Of a DNA stretch of 64,000 bases, positions 42,802-52,128 are shown in pieces. This DNA is from Bacillus sp. 1780r2a1 (lineage in GTDB: Bacteria > Bacillota > Bacilli > Bacillales > Bacillaceae_H). The position numbers and the translations under genes are program-made. Where the stretch lies: assembly GCA_024134725.1 (NCBI GenBank), contig CP099863.1, positions 1,545,501 through 1,609,500 on the forward strand. The letters are read 5' to 3'. The notes under the pieces were generated by a model that was given only the letters and a program-made list of their open reading frames with translations, did no database searches and was not told where the DNA came from. How positions within the stretch are numbered: position 1 is the stretch's first letter; every line of letters begins with the position of its first letter.

Positions 42802-43305
42802 TTATTTTAGGTTCTTTTTAATATACTTGATAATCTTTCGAAGCTCTGTTACAGCAGGGCGGCCAAATGGGCCCGTTTGCTGTTGTTGGTATAGAAGCTT
42901 GCCACTTTCATCAACAAGGAAATAAGCAGGTTCACCGTGCGTTCCGTGATCTTCATATGGAGAATCTTCACTATGATAGTATACATCGAATGCTTTTAAT
43001 GCCGTTAAATCTTTGTCTTGTAATATTGGGAACGTCAAATCATTTTTTTCTGCTAGTTCTTGCAAGCTTTCTTGTTGGTCCGTTGAAATCGTTAATAGAT
43101 GTACGTTTTGTTCATCAAAGAAACTTTTATGTTCCTGAAAATCTTTTAATTCGCTTTCACAAACTGGACACCATGCTCCGCGGAAAAATACGATTAAATG
43201 CCAGCTTTTATGTTCCTGTTGATGCTGATCAAACGAAAATGTTTCACCTGTAATTGTTGGTAGAGTAAAGGTAGGAATTGTATCTCCTAATTGAAACTTT
43301 GCCAT
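42802..43305 (-). CDS. AhpC/TSA-family peroxiredoxin-like protein
   Basis: A 167-residue thioredoxin-fold protein with the C-x-x-C motif GAWCPVCESEL and LTISTDQQES, typical of AhpC/TSA-type peroxidases. It probably reduces peroxides in the cytosol; no signal sequence. GGAGAG precedes the ATG. It is a single-gene unit. Confidence 0.85.
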   Translation of the reverse strand: MAKFQLGDTIPTFTLPTITGETFSFDQHQQEHKSWHLIVFFRGAWCPVCESELKDFQEHKSFFDEQNVHLLTISTDQQESLQELAEKNDLTFPILQDKDLTALKAFDVYYHSEDSPYEDHGTHGEPAYFLVDESGKLLYQQQQTGPFGRPAVTELRKIIKYIKKNLK

Positions 43306-43500
43306 TATGAATCTCTCCTTTAATAAAAGTTTGAGTAACTACTTTGTAAGCTATATGTATAATACCCCGAATCCGAAGTTTGTAATCTTAAAAAATACTA
43401 TTCCTTTTTATAGAAAGAGATGAAACTTTAGTAAGGTTGAGTTAGGATATAAACGGAGGAATACATAGAATCCAAAATAATAGTGAAAGGAGAACCCACG

Positions 43501-43995
43501 ATGTACATAACGTATCATACACCAAAAGAACAAGATTTAAGCGAGTTAATGGTCATTGAAAGACTGGGCTTCACTCCTGAAGAAGCGGCAACTGAAAGCG
43601 CAATGAAAGAAAGAATCCAATTTATAGCTGATTCGTTTATCATTGCCAAAAATAAACAAGGGAAAATTACTGGATACGTCGTAGGCCCAGTCATTTCTAC
43701 ACGTTATTTAACGGATGATTTGTTTGAAAAAACGAACCTAAATCCAAAGGAGGGAGGCTTCCAAAGCGTACTTAGCTTAGTTGTTCATCCAGATTACCGA
43801 GGGCAAGGGATTGCTCGTAAACTATTACAAGAGTTGGAAGATGTGTGCGTGAACCGTAAAAGAGAAGGAATTACGCTTACTTGTTTAGAAGAACTTGTTC
43901 CTTTTTATGAAGAAAACGGTTATTATAATGAAGGAAAATCAAACTCTACCCACGCAGGTGAAGTTTGGTTTAATCTCGTAAAAGAAATGTTGTGA
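43501..43995 (+). CDS. GNAT-family N-acetyltransferase
   Basis: A 164-residue acetyltransferase with the CoA motif VVHPDYRGQGIARKLLQ and the C-terminal PFYEENGYYNEGKS, similar to arylalkylamine/ribosomal-type GNATs. AAAGGAGA is spaced 7-8 nt from ATG 43501; an earlier GTG at 43483 overlaps that site. Confidence 0.85.
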   Translation: MYITYHTPKEQDLSELMVIERLGFTPEEAATESAMKERIQFIADSFIIAKNKQGKITGYVVGPVISTRYLTDDLFEKTNLNPKEGGFQSVLSLVVHPDYRGQGIARKLLQELEDVCVNRKREGITLTCLEELVPFYEENGYYNEGKSNSTHAGEVWFNLVKEML

Positions 43996-44091
43996 AAATA
44001 GAGTAGGTTCGAAGTGTGGGTTGTTTTCTATACTAGTAGTACAAATGATTTATGAATATGCAGAAATATTCACAAATATGCTTAGGAAGTA

Positions 44092-44120
44092 TTGACAATA
44101 CAGTTTCTTCTTCATACAAT
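44092..44120 (+). promoter_or_regulatory. Sigma-A promoter of the metallophore importer operon
   Basis: TTGACA (44092-44097), exact 17-bp spacer, TACAAT (44115-44120). Confidence 0.8.
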
Positions 44121-44135
44121 TGAAAATGATTATCA
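44121..44135 (+). promoter_or_regulatory. Fur box
   Basis: TGAAAATGATTATCA matches 13 of the 14 defined positions of the Bacillus 7-1-7 Fur consensus TGATAATNATTATCA. It starts right after the -10 box, so bound Fur would block initiation. Confidence 0.75.
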
Positions 44136-44160
44136 GAGTCATTCGAGAGGGGACAACACG

Positions 44161-45765
44161 GTGTTTAAGAAGAAATTTTATTACAGTATTTTTATAAGTA
44201 TGCTTTTATTATCAGTTTTTTTAACAGCTTGTACTAATAGTGCCAGCGAGGTAAAAAAAGACGATAATATGTTAACGATGGCTTGGCCGAGAGATGTGGG
44301 AGAAATGAATCCACACGTATACAATCCGTCCCAATTATTTGCACAATCGATGGTATATGAACCATTAGTAAGCTATCAAGAAGGCGGGAAATTACAGCCT
44401 GAGCTTGCTGAATCTTGGGAAATATCTGAAGATGGCAAGAATTATACGTTTCACTTACGTAAAGGCGTGAAATTCTCTGATGGCACTGATTTTAATGCAG
44501 AGATTGTGAAAAAGAATTTTGACGCAATTCTTAAAAATAAAGATTTACATAGCTGGTTAGGCTTTATGAACAAAATTGACCAGGTTAATGTAATTGATGA
44601 CAACACGTTTCAACTATCTTTAACCGAACCTTACTATCCAACAATTCAAGAGCTAGCAGTTGTTCGACCAGTTCGCTTCTTAGGAGAAGCAGGTTTCCCT
44701 AAAGACGGAGATACGTCAAAAGGTGTTGAAAAAGAAGTGGGAACAGGGCCTTGGATTTTAGATGAATACAAAAAAGATGAATATGCAATTTATAAGCGAA
44801 ATGAGAACTATTGGGGAGAGGTTCCAAAAGTTGAGAAAATTAAAGTGAAAGTAATTCCTGATGCAGAAACGAGAGTGCTTGCTTTTGAAAAAGGTGAAGT
44901 AGACTTGCTCTACGGTGAAGGCTCAATTAGCTTGGATACGTTTAAACAATTAGAAGCGAATGATACCTATGAAACAAGCATTTCAGAACCTGTTGCAACA
45001 AGACAGCTTGTCATGAACACGAAAAAGGAACAGCTTGCAGATGAGCGCGTTCGTCAAGCACTACAGTATGGTTTTAATAAAGAAGCAATGGTTGAAGGCG
45101 TGACGTCAGGCGTAGAGGAGAAAGCGGATAATATTTTACCGACGAATTTTCCATATACAAAAAATCTTGACGCCAAACCAGTAGATTATGATGTGAAAAA
45201 GGCTGAAGCGTTGTTAGATGAAGCTGGATGGAAGTTACCAAAAGGAAAAGAAGTGCGAGAAAAAGACGGACAGCCACTAGAAGTGGAATTAATGTATGAC
45301 TCAGCAGAGAACATTCAAAAAACAATGGCTGAAACGCTGCAGGCTGAATGGGCAGCTCTTGGTGTAAAGCTAAACATTGTTGGCGTGGAGTTAGCTGAGC
45401 AAGTTCAGCGATTTAAAGGTAATGAGTTTGATATTAACTTCTTTAGTAACTATGGGGCTCCTTATGATCCTCACACATTTGTAAACGTTGTGGCTTCAGA
45501 CGGTTACGGCTTTAAGGAAGCTATTTCAGCTTACTCTAACAAAGATGAGCTGATTAAACAAATGGTAGAAGTTCCAAAAACAACGGATGAAAAAGAACGA
45601 CAAGAGTTATATACATCAATTCTAACATCTTTACAAGAGCAAGGGGCGATTGTACCTATCTCTTATATTAAGAAAACAGCAGTCTATCAAAAACAAGTAA
45701 AAGACTTTACTTTCCCTGCTAATCGAGATGAACATCCATTTGCAGGTATTAACATTAAACAGTAA
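44161..45765 (+). CDS. Metallophore/nickel-type ABC substrate-binding lipoprotein (CntA/NikA-like)
   Basis: A 534-residue family 5 solute-binding protein with a lipoprotein signal (FLTAC lipobox near residue 22). The mature start (MAWPRDVGEMNPHVYNPSQ), the LHSWLGF stretch and the total length resemble staphylococcal CntA, which binds metal-staphylopine, more than peptide-binding OppA. Start: GAGAGGGG before GTG 44161; a longer frame from 44092 would lie over the promoter and is rejected. First gene of a Fur-controlled five-gene ABC operon. Confidence 0.82.
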   Translation: MFKKKFYYSIFISMLLLSVFLTACTNSASEVKKDDNMLTMAWPRDVGEMNPHVYNPSQLFAQSMVYEPLVSYQEGGKLQPELAESWEISEDGKNYTFHLRKGVKFSDGTDFNAEIVKKNFDAILKNKDLHSWLGFMNKIDQVNVIDDNTFQLSLTEPYYPTIQELAVVRPVRFLGEAGFPKDGDTSKGVEKEVGTGPWILDEYKKDEYAIYKRNENYWGEVPKVEKIKVKVIPDAETRVLAFEKGEVDLLYGEGSISLDTFKQLEANDTYETSISEPVATRQLVMNTKKEQLADERVRQALQYGFNKEAMVEGVTSGVEEKADNILPTNFPYTKNLDAKPVDYDVKKAEALLDEAGWKLPKGKEVREKDGQPLEVELMYDSAENIQKTMAETLQAEWAALGVKLNIVGVELAEQVQRFKGNEFDINFFSNYGAPYDPHTFVNVVASDGYGFKEAISAYSNKDELIKQMVEVPKTTDEKERQELYTSILTSLQEQGAIVPISYIKKTAVYQKQVKDFTFPANRDEHPFAGINIKQ

Positions 45766-45785
45766 GTAGTTAAGAGGTGTGCGTT

Positions 45786-46721
45786 ATGGGCTATTTTATA
45801 CTAAAACGAATGATGTCAATTGTTCCTGTATTTCTTTTTGTAATGCTTATTACAACTGGAATGATTCATCTTTCGTCTGTTGATCCAGCTGAAGCATATT
45901 TGGCAGCAGCCCATATCCAGCCAACAGATGAGATTTTAGAGCAAAAAAGACAAGAATTTGGATTAGATCAACCATTTTTTCTTCAATATGTACATGCAAT
46001 TATCAGGATATGCCAGCTTGACTTCGGCATATCCTATCTTTCAAATCAGCCGGTTTTAGATGAAGTAATGGTCCGCTTGCCAGCTACGCTGCAGCTAGCT
46101 TTTGGAAGCTTTGTAATTGCGATCATTGTCAGCGTCCCTTTAGGGTTTATCGCTGGAATAAAGAAGAATAGTGCTGTTGACCATATCAGCCGAGTCATCT
46201 CTTTTTTCGGAGCATCTATTCCTACATTTTGGTTAGGATATATTTTAATCTTTTTCTTTTCTGTTAAGCTTGATCTGTTTCCGGTGGAAGGGATTGGGAC
46301 TTGGAAGCATCTTGTGTTGCCAGCGATTACCCTTGCTATTCCGCTAATTGCTATGTATACAAGGCTACTGCGTACGAGTGTTCTAGAGAACTTAGAAGAA
46401 CCCTATGTGTTATTTGCTAGAACACGAGGAATTAGTGAGAGGGTAATTATGACAAAGCACGTCTTACGGATTGCTATTTCTCCAATGATTACGGGACTTG
46501 GAATGAACCTTGGTAAGTTGCTTACAGGAACAATCATCGTTGAATCGGTCTTTTCGTGGCCTGGGTTTGGCCGCTATTTTATTGAAGCAATTTTTAATCG
46601 AGATATTCCTGTCATTCAATGCTATGTGTTAATTGCGGCTGTTTTATTTATTGTTAGTAGTTTGATTGTGGATTTAATTCAAATGTACATTGATCCTCGG
46701 ATTTCAAGGAAAGAAGGATAG
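45786..46721 (+). CDS. ABC transporter permease (CntB/NikB-like)
   Basis: A 311-residue DppB/NikB-type permease with six helices. The EAA-like loop is VLFARTRGISERVIMTKHVLR. AAGAGGTG is spaced 6 nt from ATG 45786. It forms the membrane channel together with the next gene product. Confidence 0.88.
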   Translation: MGYFILKRMMSIVPVFLFVMLITTGMIHLSSVDPAEAYLAAAHIQPTDEILEQKRQEFGLDQPFFLQYVHAIIRICQLDFGISYLSNQPVLDEVMVRLPATLQLAFGSFVIAIIVSVPLGFIAGIKKNSAVDHISRVISFFGASIPTFWLGYILIFFFSVKLDLFPVEGIGTWKHLVLPAITLAIPLIAMYTRLLRTSVLENLEEPYVLFARTRGISERVIMTKHVLRIAISPMITGLGMNLGKLLTGTIIVESVFSWPGFGRYFIEAIFNRDIPVIQCYVLIAAVLFIVSSLIVDLIQMYIDPRISRKEG

Positions 46722-46726
46722 TAGTG

Positions 46727-47560
46727 ATGAAGTTAGGCATTTATAAACTATTTAAATCTCAAAAGGTAATTGCAATTTGTTCGATTATATTAGGGATTCT
46801 TTTTATCACTGCTATATTCGCTCCTTTCATTGCGCCTAATGATCCAATTGCTGTTAATCTAGCTCATAAGCTTCAGTCACCGTCTTTTGAATATCCGCTT
46901 GGAACGGACCATCTAGGTCGCTGTACGTTTTCACGTCTTTTATATGGAGCGCGCATTTCATTGGGGTTTGCGACGCTTATTTTCGTTTCATCACTGGTAA
47001 TAGGGTTATTGGTGGGAGCCTTTTCAGGATATAAAGGTGGTTGGATTGATCAGTTTTTAATGAGGCTATGCGACGGTATTATGGCGTTTCCAAGTCTAAT
47101 TCTTGTTCTTGGACTTGTTGGTATACTTGGACCAGGACTTTCACAGGTTGTTTTTGCCTTAATCCTTGTGCAGTGGGCTTATTACGCGCGGATGTTTAGA
47201 GGAATGGTACTGAGCTTAAAAGAACAAAATTTTATTGCTGCTGCGAAAGTTAGCGGTTCATCACAATGGAAGATTATTCGAAAGCATATCATCCCAAACG
47301 TACTGCCTCCACTTGCTGTCATGGGTACACTCGAAATGGGATGGGCCATCATGGATATATCTGCAATGTCTTTTCTTGGACTAGGAGTCCAGCCTCCAAC
47401 ACCAGAGTGGGGCGCAATGATTCATGAAGGGAAATCCTATATTCGAACAAACCCTGAACTAATGCTGTATCCAGGCTTAGCCATCATGCTTGTCGTGGTT
47501 ACGTTTAATTTATTAGGTGAAGCTTTATCAGAGCGATATGGAAGCAAACGTCAGTTCTAA
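46727..47560 (+). CDS. ABC transporter permease (CntC/NikC-like)
   Basis: A 277-residue DppC/NikC-type permease. The N-terminal APFIAPNDPIAVNL and GTDHLGRCTFSRLLYGAR are family hallmarks, and the coupling loop is FIAAAKVSGSSQWKIIRKHI. ATG 46727 has AAGGA 8 nt upstream. It begins 5 bp after the previous stop. Confidence 0.88.
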   Translation: MKLGIYKLFKSQKVIAICSIILGILFITAIFAPFIAPNDPIAVNLAHKLQSPSFEYPLGTDHLGRCTFSRLLYGARISLGFATLIFVSSLVIGLLVGAFSGYKGGWIDQFLMRLCDGIMAFPSLILVLGLVGILGPGLSQVVFALILVQWAYYARMFRGMVLSLKEQNFIAAAKVSGSSQWKIIRKHIIPNVLPPLAVMGTLEMGWAIMDISAMSFLGLGVQPPTPEWGAMIHEGKSYIRTNPELMLYPGLAIMLVVVTFNLLGEALSERYGSKRQF

Positions 47561-47574
47561 AAGGAATGAAGAAG

Positions 47575-48369
47575 TTGGAACATATTTTACAAGTGAAGAA
47601 TTTACACGTATACAAAAAAACAGCGAGTGGCCACACTTCTTTGGTTCAAAATATTAATTTAAATCTAAAGCGTGGCGAAGTGCTAGGATTAATAGGAGAA
47701 AGTGGCTCAGGAAAAACTGTCACCAGCACAGCAATCCTACAGCTGTTTCAGCAAAAAAACGTACATGTCGATGGGAGTATTCTTCTAAACGGTAAAGAGC
47801 TTAACGGACTGGATGAAAAAGAAATGCGTACCGTTCGTGGTAAAGAAATTGCCTTTATCATGCAAAACCCAATGAATGCTTTCACACCGGTTTTTACAAT
47901 TGGGCATCAATTTGTTGAAACGATTCGCTCTCATACAAAATGGAATAAGAAACAAGCTAGAGAGATGGCTGTGGAAGCGATGAAAGCCGTCAATTTACCT
48001 GATCCAGCCAGCATTTTAAAGCAGTATCCTTTTCAGCTAAGTGGGGGCATGCTTCAGCGCGTGATGATTGCTTTTGCGGCTTGTTTAAATCCAGCTGTTA
48101 TTATTGCAGATGAACCGACAACTGCTCTTGATGTTTATAATCAAAAGAAAGTATTACTTCATTTAAATAATATTCGCGCTGATTATGGGTCAGCTATTTT
48201 ATTAATTTCGCATGATTTAGGCGTGATTGCTGAAATGGCTGATCAAGTAGCAGTTATGAGAAAAGGTGAAATCGTAGAACAAACAGATGTATTTAAATTA
48301 TTTGATTATCCAAAGCATGAGTATACGAAGAAGCTTTTACAATCTAGACCCATGTTAAATCTAGATTAA
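47575..48369 (+). CDS. ABC transporter ATPase (CntD/NikD-like)
   Basis: A 264-residue oligopeptide/nickel-type ATPase: Walker A GESGSGKT, signature LSGGMLQR, Walker B VIIADEPTTALD. Start: AAAAGGA touches ATG 47566 but is spaced 9 nt from TTG 47575, which I prefer; the ATG remains possible. It pairs with the next ATPase. Confidence 0.87.
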   Translation: MEHILQVKNLHVYKKTASGHTSLVQNINLNLKRGEVLGLIGESGSGKTVTSTAILQLFQQKNVHVDGSILLNGKELNGLDEKEMRTVRGKEIAFIMQNPMNAFTPVFTIGHQFVETIRSHTKWNKKQAREMAVEAMKAVNLPDPASILKQYPFQLSGGMLQRVMIAFAACLNPAVIIADEPTTALDVYNQKKVLLHLNNIRADYGSAILLISHDLGVIAEMADQVAVMRKGEIVEQTDVFKLFDYPKHEYTKKLLQSRPMLNLD

Positions 48370-48395
48370 TCATTAATTCGTAAAGAGGTGAAGAA

Positions 48396-49226
48396 ATGAC
48401 TTTATTACAAGTGAATAACGTTAGCCATCGCTATAAAAGCAGAAGTTTTTTTAAAAAAGAAAGCCATTCAAGAGAAGTGCTTTCTGATATCTCATTTTCT
48501 ATAGAAAAAGGAACATGTCTAGGACTGCTTGGGACAAGTGGAGCCGGTAAAAGTACGTTAGGGAAAGTAATCCTTGGCTTAGAACAGCCTGAGCATGGTG
48601 AAGTCTTATTTCAAGGTCATAATCTTTACAAAGCAGATAAGAAAATTCATCAGCAAATTCGCCGTGATCTTCAAGTGGTGTTTCAAGATTCATATTCTTC
48701 GGTTAACCCCCGTTTAACAGCAGAACGCATTATTGCTGAACCGCTAGAAAACTACGAAAGCTTAACGATAGCACAGCAAAAGAAAGCTGTTATCGAACTG
48801 TTGGAAAGAGTAGGACTTAGTGAAAATGATTTGAAGAAATATCCTCATCAGTTTAGCGGTGGACAGTTGCAGCGAATTAATATTGCAAGGGCAATTGCAT
48901 TAAAGCCAAAATTAATTGTATTAGATGAAGCGGTTAGTAGCCTGGATATGGTGACCCAAACATTAATACTAGAGCTATTGCAAGGATTAAAAGAAGACTT
49001 CCAGCTATCTTATCTTTTCATTACGCATGATATTAAAGCTGCGTATACAATCAGCGATAGAATTGGAGTATTAGAAAAAGGAAAACTAGTACAACAGTAT
49101 GATTCAAAACATGAGTTTTTCACTTCGGAACATTCAGCAGTGAAAGAAATGAGAAGCTCGATTCTTGCAGAGCATCCGCGCTTTCGTTCGATTGGAACAA
49201 AAGAAAAAGCGTATGCCCATGCGTAA
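48396..49226 (+). CDS. ABC transporter ATPase (CntF/NikE-like)
   Basis: A 276-residue second ATPase: Walker A GTSGAGKS, signature FSGGQLQR, Walker B LIVLDEAVSSLD. It has the C-terminal region of dipeptide/nickel ATPases. AAAGAGGTG precedes the ATG. With the preceding gene it makes the heterodimeric motor. Confidence 0.88.
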   Translation: MTLLQVNNVSHRYKSRSFFKKESHSREVLSDISFSIEKGTCLGLLGTSGAGKSTLGKVILGLEQPEHGEVLFQGHNLYKADKKIHQQIRRDLQVVFQDSYSSVNPRLTAERIIAEPLENYESLTIAQQKKAVIELLERVGLSENDLKKYPHQFSGGQLQRINIARAIALKPKLIVLDEAVSSLDMVTQTLILELLQGLKEDFQLSYLFITHDIKAAYTISDRIGVLEKGKLVQQYDSKHEFFTSEHSAVKEMRSSILAEHPRFRSIGTKEKAYAHA

Positions 49227-49229
49227 AAA

Positions 49230-49258
49230 AGCCTTGGTTTTTATAATCAAGGCTATTA
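49230..49258 (+). terminator. Weak hairpin
   Basis: A 7-bp stem AGCCTTG/CAAGGCT without a good T-tail; read-through into the MATE gene is plausible. Confidence 0.4.
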
Positions 49259-49283
49259 TCTTTGAAAAAAGGAGCGTGGCTTA

Positions 49284-50600
49284 TTGAATTATCGTACATA
49301 TCTTGCTTTAGCTATTCCACTCACCATTTCAACGATGACGACACCCTTATTAGGAGCTGTCGACACGGCCGTGGTTGGACGACTTTCAGATCCAGCGTAT
49401 ATTGGCGGTGTAGCAGTTGGAGCCCTTATTTTTAATACATTATACTGGCTGTTTGGTTTTTTGCGCGTTAGCACATCTGCTTTTGCAGCACAAGCTAATG
49501 GAGCCAACAGCTCTGAGCAAGGAATACTTGCATTGTCGCGTCCATTTTTAATCGCTCTAACCGTTGGACTTATTTTTATTATGCTACAGGTACCGATTCA
49601 GCGTGCAGCTTTGGCAATTGTGTCTCCAGATGCGGCAGTAAGCCAATTCGCAGTTGAATATTTTACAATTCGTATATGGGGAGCACCCTTTACATTAATG
49701 AACTATGTGATTTTAGGTTGGCTAATGGGAATGGCTAAAATCAAGCATTCGCTCTCGTTGCAAATTATCACGAACGTGTTAAATATGACGCTTGCCATTT
49801 TATTCGTAGAGGTTTTTTCTTTTGGCGTTAAAGGCGTTGCAGCTTCTACATTAATAGCCGAAGTCACAGCGTTTAGTTTAGGACTATTAATTGTTTCTAA
49901 AGCATCTCCGTTTAAGTGGAAAACACCTTCAGTAGGTATTCTATTTGATACAGCATCTGTAAAAAAAATGTTTAATGTGAATAAAGATTTATTTATACGT
50001 ACGATTTGTTTGTTAGTTGTTATTAACTTATTTACAGCTAAAGGTGCTTCGTTCGGCACGGAATTTTTAGCAGCTAACGCAGTACTATTTCAAATTCACT
50101 ATATTATGGCTTACTTTTTTGATGGCTTTGCAAATGCTTCAAGTATTCTTGTTGGAAAAGCAGTAGGGTCCCAAAATCGAAGTTTGTATATCCAAACTTT
50201 ATCTCTATCGAGGAAGTGGGCCGTTATTGTAGCTTTTGTAATAGCAGGAGTATACGCAGCTTTCTTAGAACCAATCGTTAAGCTCTTTACGACTTTACCC
50301 AGCGTGATTACGCTTGCGACTGAATATGGAGTATGGCTCATTTTATATCCTTTTGTGGCTTGTTTTGGGCTTGTTATGTACGGGGCATTTACTGGAGCAA
50401 CATATATTGCACCAATTCGAAACTCAATGATTTATGCGATGCTTTTATACATAGGTGCACAGGTCGTTGCGACGCCTATATGGCATAATCACGGGCTTTG
50501 GCTGGCGTTTATTTTATATACGGTTGGAAGGTCGGTATTTTTAGTTATGTATCTTCCTAGCTTAAATAAACGATTTTCAAGTCAGTCGAACGCAGCTTAA
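49284..50600 (+). CDS. MATE-family efflux transporter
   Basis: A 438-residue, 12-helix MATE/DinF-type exporter (ITISTMTTPLLGAVDTAVVGR, FLRVSTSAFAAQANG). TTG start with AAAGGAG spaced 9 nt. It follows the ABC operon after 57 bp with only a weak hairpin between. In staphylococci the metallophore exporter CntE, an MFS protein, ends the same gene order, so this MATE protein might replace it; drug export is the alternative. Confidence 0.85.
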   Translation: MNYRTYLALAIPLTISTMTTPLLGAVDTAVVGRLSDPAYIGGVAVGALIFNTLYWLFGFLRVSTSAFAAQANGANSSEQGILALSRPFLIALTVGLIFIMLQVPIQRAALAIVSPDAAVSQFAVEYFTIRIWGAPFTLMNYVILGWLMGMAKIKHSLSLQIITNVLNMTLAILFVEVFSFGVKGVAASTLIAEVTAFSLGLLIVSKASPFKWKTPSVGILFDTASVKKMFNVNKDLFIRTICLLVVINLFTAKGASFGTEFLAANAVLFQIHYIMAYFFDGFANASSILVGKAVGSQNRSLYIQTLSLSRKWAVIVAFVIAGVYAAFLEPIVKLFTTLPSVITLATEYGVWLILYPFVACFGLVMYGAFTGATYIAPIRNSMIYAMLLYIGAQVVATPIWHNHGLWLAFILYTVGRSVFLVMYLPSLNKRFSSQSNAA

Positions 50601-50642
50601 TAAATGTTTCAAAGGGTAGAAAATTGGAAAGAAACACGCGCA

Positions 50643-50670
50643 TCAGTTATTCTGTAAATAGAATAACTGA
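50643..50670 (+). promoter_or_regulatory. Inverted repeat before deaminase gene
   Basis: A perfect 10-bp inverted repeat TCAGTTATTC/GAATAACTGA with an 8-nt loop, ending next to the ribosome site TAGGAGG. It could be an operator or an mRNA hairpin. Confidence 0.45.
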
Positions 50671-50685
50671 TAGGAGGCAATATAG

Positions 50686-51162
50686 ATGATTACAGAACAG
50701 GATATAAAGCACCTTAAGCGCTGTGTGGAATTGGCTGAAAGCGCGCTTGAAGAAGGAAACCAGCCGTTTGGTTCTATTCTAGTTTCAGAAGATGGCAACG
50801 TGCTTTTTGAAGACTATAACCGTATTTCAAGCGGTGACGATACGCAGCACCCTGAATTCTCAATCGCGCGCTATGCAGCCGAGCACTTATCAAAAGAAGA
50901 GCGAGCGCGTGCAATTGTTTATACATCAGGTGAACACTGTCCCATGTGCTCAGCTGCGCACGGTTGGGTTGGGTTAGGGAAAATTATCTATGCAAGTTCA
51001 TCGAACCAGCTAGCCCAGTGGCTGCACGAGCTAAACGTTGCTCCGTCACCTGTGCGTAACCTATCGATTCAAGAAGTGGTGAAGGATATTGAAGTAGAAG
51101 GACCTGTCCCTGAATTAGCTGAGGAAGTTCGGAAGCTGCATGTGAGGCTTCATCAGAAATAA
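50686..51162 (+). CDS. Nucleoside/guanine deaminase-like protein (CDA superfamily)
   Basis: A 158-residue zinc-dependent deaminase. Motifs are HPEFSIARY (His/Glu, with Pro instead of the usual Ala in H-A-E) and GEHCPMCSAAHGW (two Cys ligands). The family includes guanine deaminases and TadA-like enzymes. The base deaminated is unknown. A hairpin overlaps the leader. Confidence 0.82.
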   Translation: MITEQDIKHLKRCVELAESALEEGNQPFGSILVSEDGNVLFEDYNRISSGDDTQHPEFSIARYAAEHLSKEERARAIVYTSGEHCPMCSAAHGWVGLGKIIYASSSNQLAQWLHELNVAPSPVRNLSIQEVVKDIEVEGPVPELAEEVRKLHVRLHQK

Positions 51163-51170
51163 TGAGAGTA

Positions 51171-51201
51171 AACCTGCTGAAGATGATCAGCAGGTTTTTT
51201 A
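51171..51201 (+). terminator. Intrinsic terminator
   Basis: A 10-bp perfect stem (51171-51180 with 51187-51196) and a run of Ts. Confidence 0.88.
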
Positions 51202-51273
51202 TTGTATATGCTGTTTCAATTAATCTTAAATTTTCGTACAATAAAAAATAGTAAGATAAAAAAGGAGAAGGTT

Positions 51274-52128
51274 ATGTTAAAACCTATTGGTAAACACATT
51301 TATTATTTAGATCATCAGCCTGAAACGGACCGACCTTTGCTAGCAGCTGTTGTTGGGGAGAAGCACTGTCTAATGATTGATAGCGGTAATTCACCTGCTC
51401 ATGCTGAACTATTTCAAGCGCAGCTTCAAAACGTTACGGAAAAAAAGATTGATATTGTCGCGCTTACTCATTGGCACTGGGACCATACGTTTGGACTACA
51501 AGCTATTGATGCTGTAAGCGTTGCACATGATTTAACAAAAGCTAGATTAAAAGAATATCAGTCGTTTGCATGGGATAACGAGGCGCTAGATCAACGAGTG
51601 AGAGATGGAATTGAAATTGAATTTTGTCAGGAGATGATAAAAAAAGAGCTGCCTGACCGCTCTAATTTACATATTCAAACACCTGTTATTACATTTGATA
51701 AAAGCTTAGAAGTTGATTTAGGGGGCATAAGCTGCCGAATCGAGCATATTGGAGGCGACCATGCAGAAGACTCCTCAGTCATCTACATTCCAGAAGAAAA
51801 AATGGTGTTTTTAGGCGATTGTTTAAGCCCTGACTTTTATAGCGGAAGCTGGAGCTATGATTCTAGTATGTTAGAAAAGGTTATCGAACAAGTACGCTCT
51901 TACAATGCAAACTGGTATGCAACATCTCATGATCATGTAGAAACAAAAGCTGAGCTCTTTAAATATCTCGACCAGCTACAGCAGCTATCCAAAATTGCTG
52001 AAGATTATCTGTCTGAACAAGAAATGCTTACTAAGTTTAAGGAAGAGGTACATAGAAGTCCTAATGAAGAAGAAAAAGAGCTACTGGACTATTTTCTACA
52101 AGGTAACCGAAAGAAGGAAAAGCAATGA
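51274..52128 (+). CDS. MBL-fold metallohydrolase
   Basis: A 284-residue metallo-beta-lactamase-fold protein: THWHWDHTFGLQ, later HIGGDHAEDSS and FLGDCLSPDF, and ATSHDHVETK. The substrate is unknown. AAAGGAGAAGG precedes ATG 51274; an upstream in-frame ATG (51202) lies next to the terminator and is rejected. It is translationally coupled (ATGA) to the deaminase gene that follows. Confidence 0.82.
   Translation: MLKPIGKHIYYLDHQPETDRPLLAAVVGEKHCLMIDSGNSPAHAELFQAQLQNVTEKKIDIVALTHWHWDHTFGLQAIDAVSVAHDLTKARLKEYQSFAWDNEALDQRVRDGIEIEFCQEMIKKELPDRSNLHIQTPVITFDKSLEVDLGGISCRIEHIGGDHAEDSSVIYIPEEKMVFLGDCLSPDFYSGSWSYDSSMLEKVIEQVRSYNANWYATSHDHVETKAELFKYLDQLQQLSKIAEDYLSEQEMLTKFKEEVHRSPNEEEKELLDYFLQGNRKKEKQ

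Noticed and set aside
44092-44160. Upstream ATG start for the binding lipoprotein
   Set aside because: It would begin inside the TTGACA/TACAAT promoter and Fur box and would bury the lipoprotein signal peptide; GTG 44161 has a proper ribosome site.
44161-49226. Plain oligopeptide (Opp/Dpp) importer
   Set aside because: The Fur box, CntA-like mature N-terminus and length, and nearby cntK-like gene favour metal-metallophore uptake. Nickel uptake (Nik) remains an alternative.
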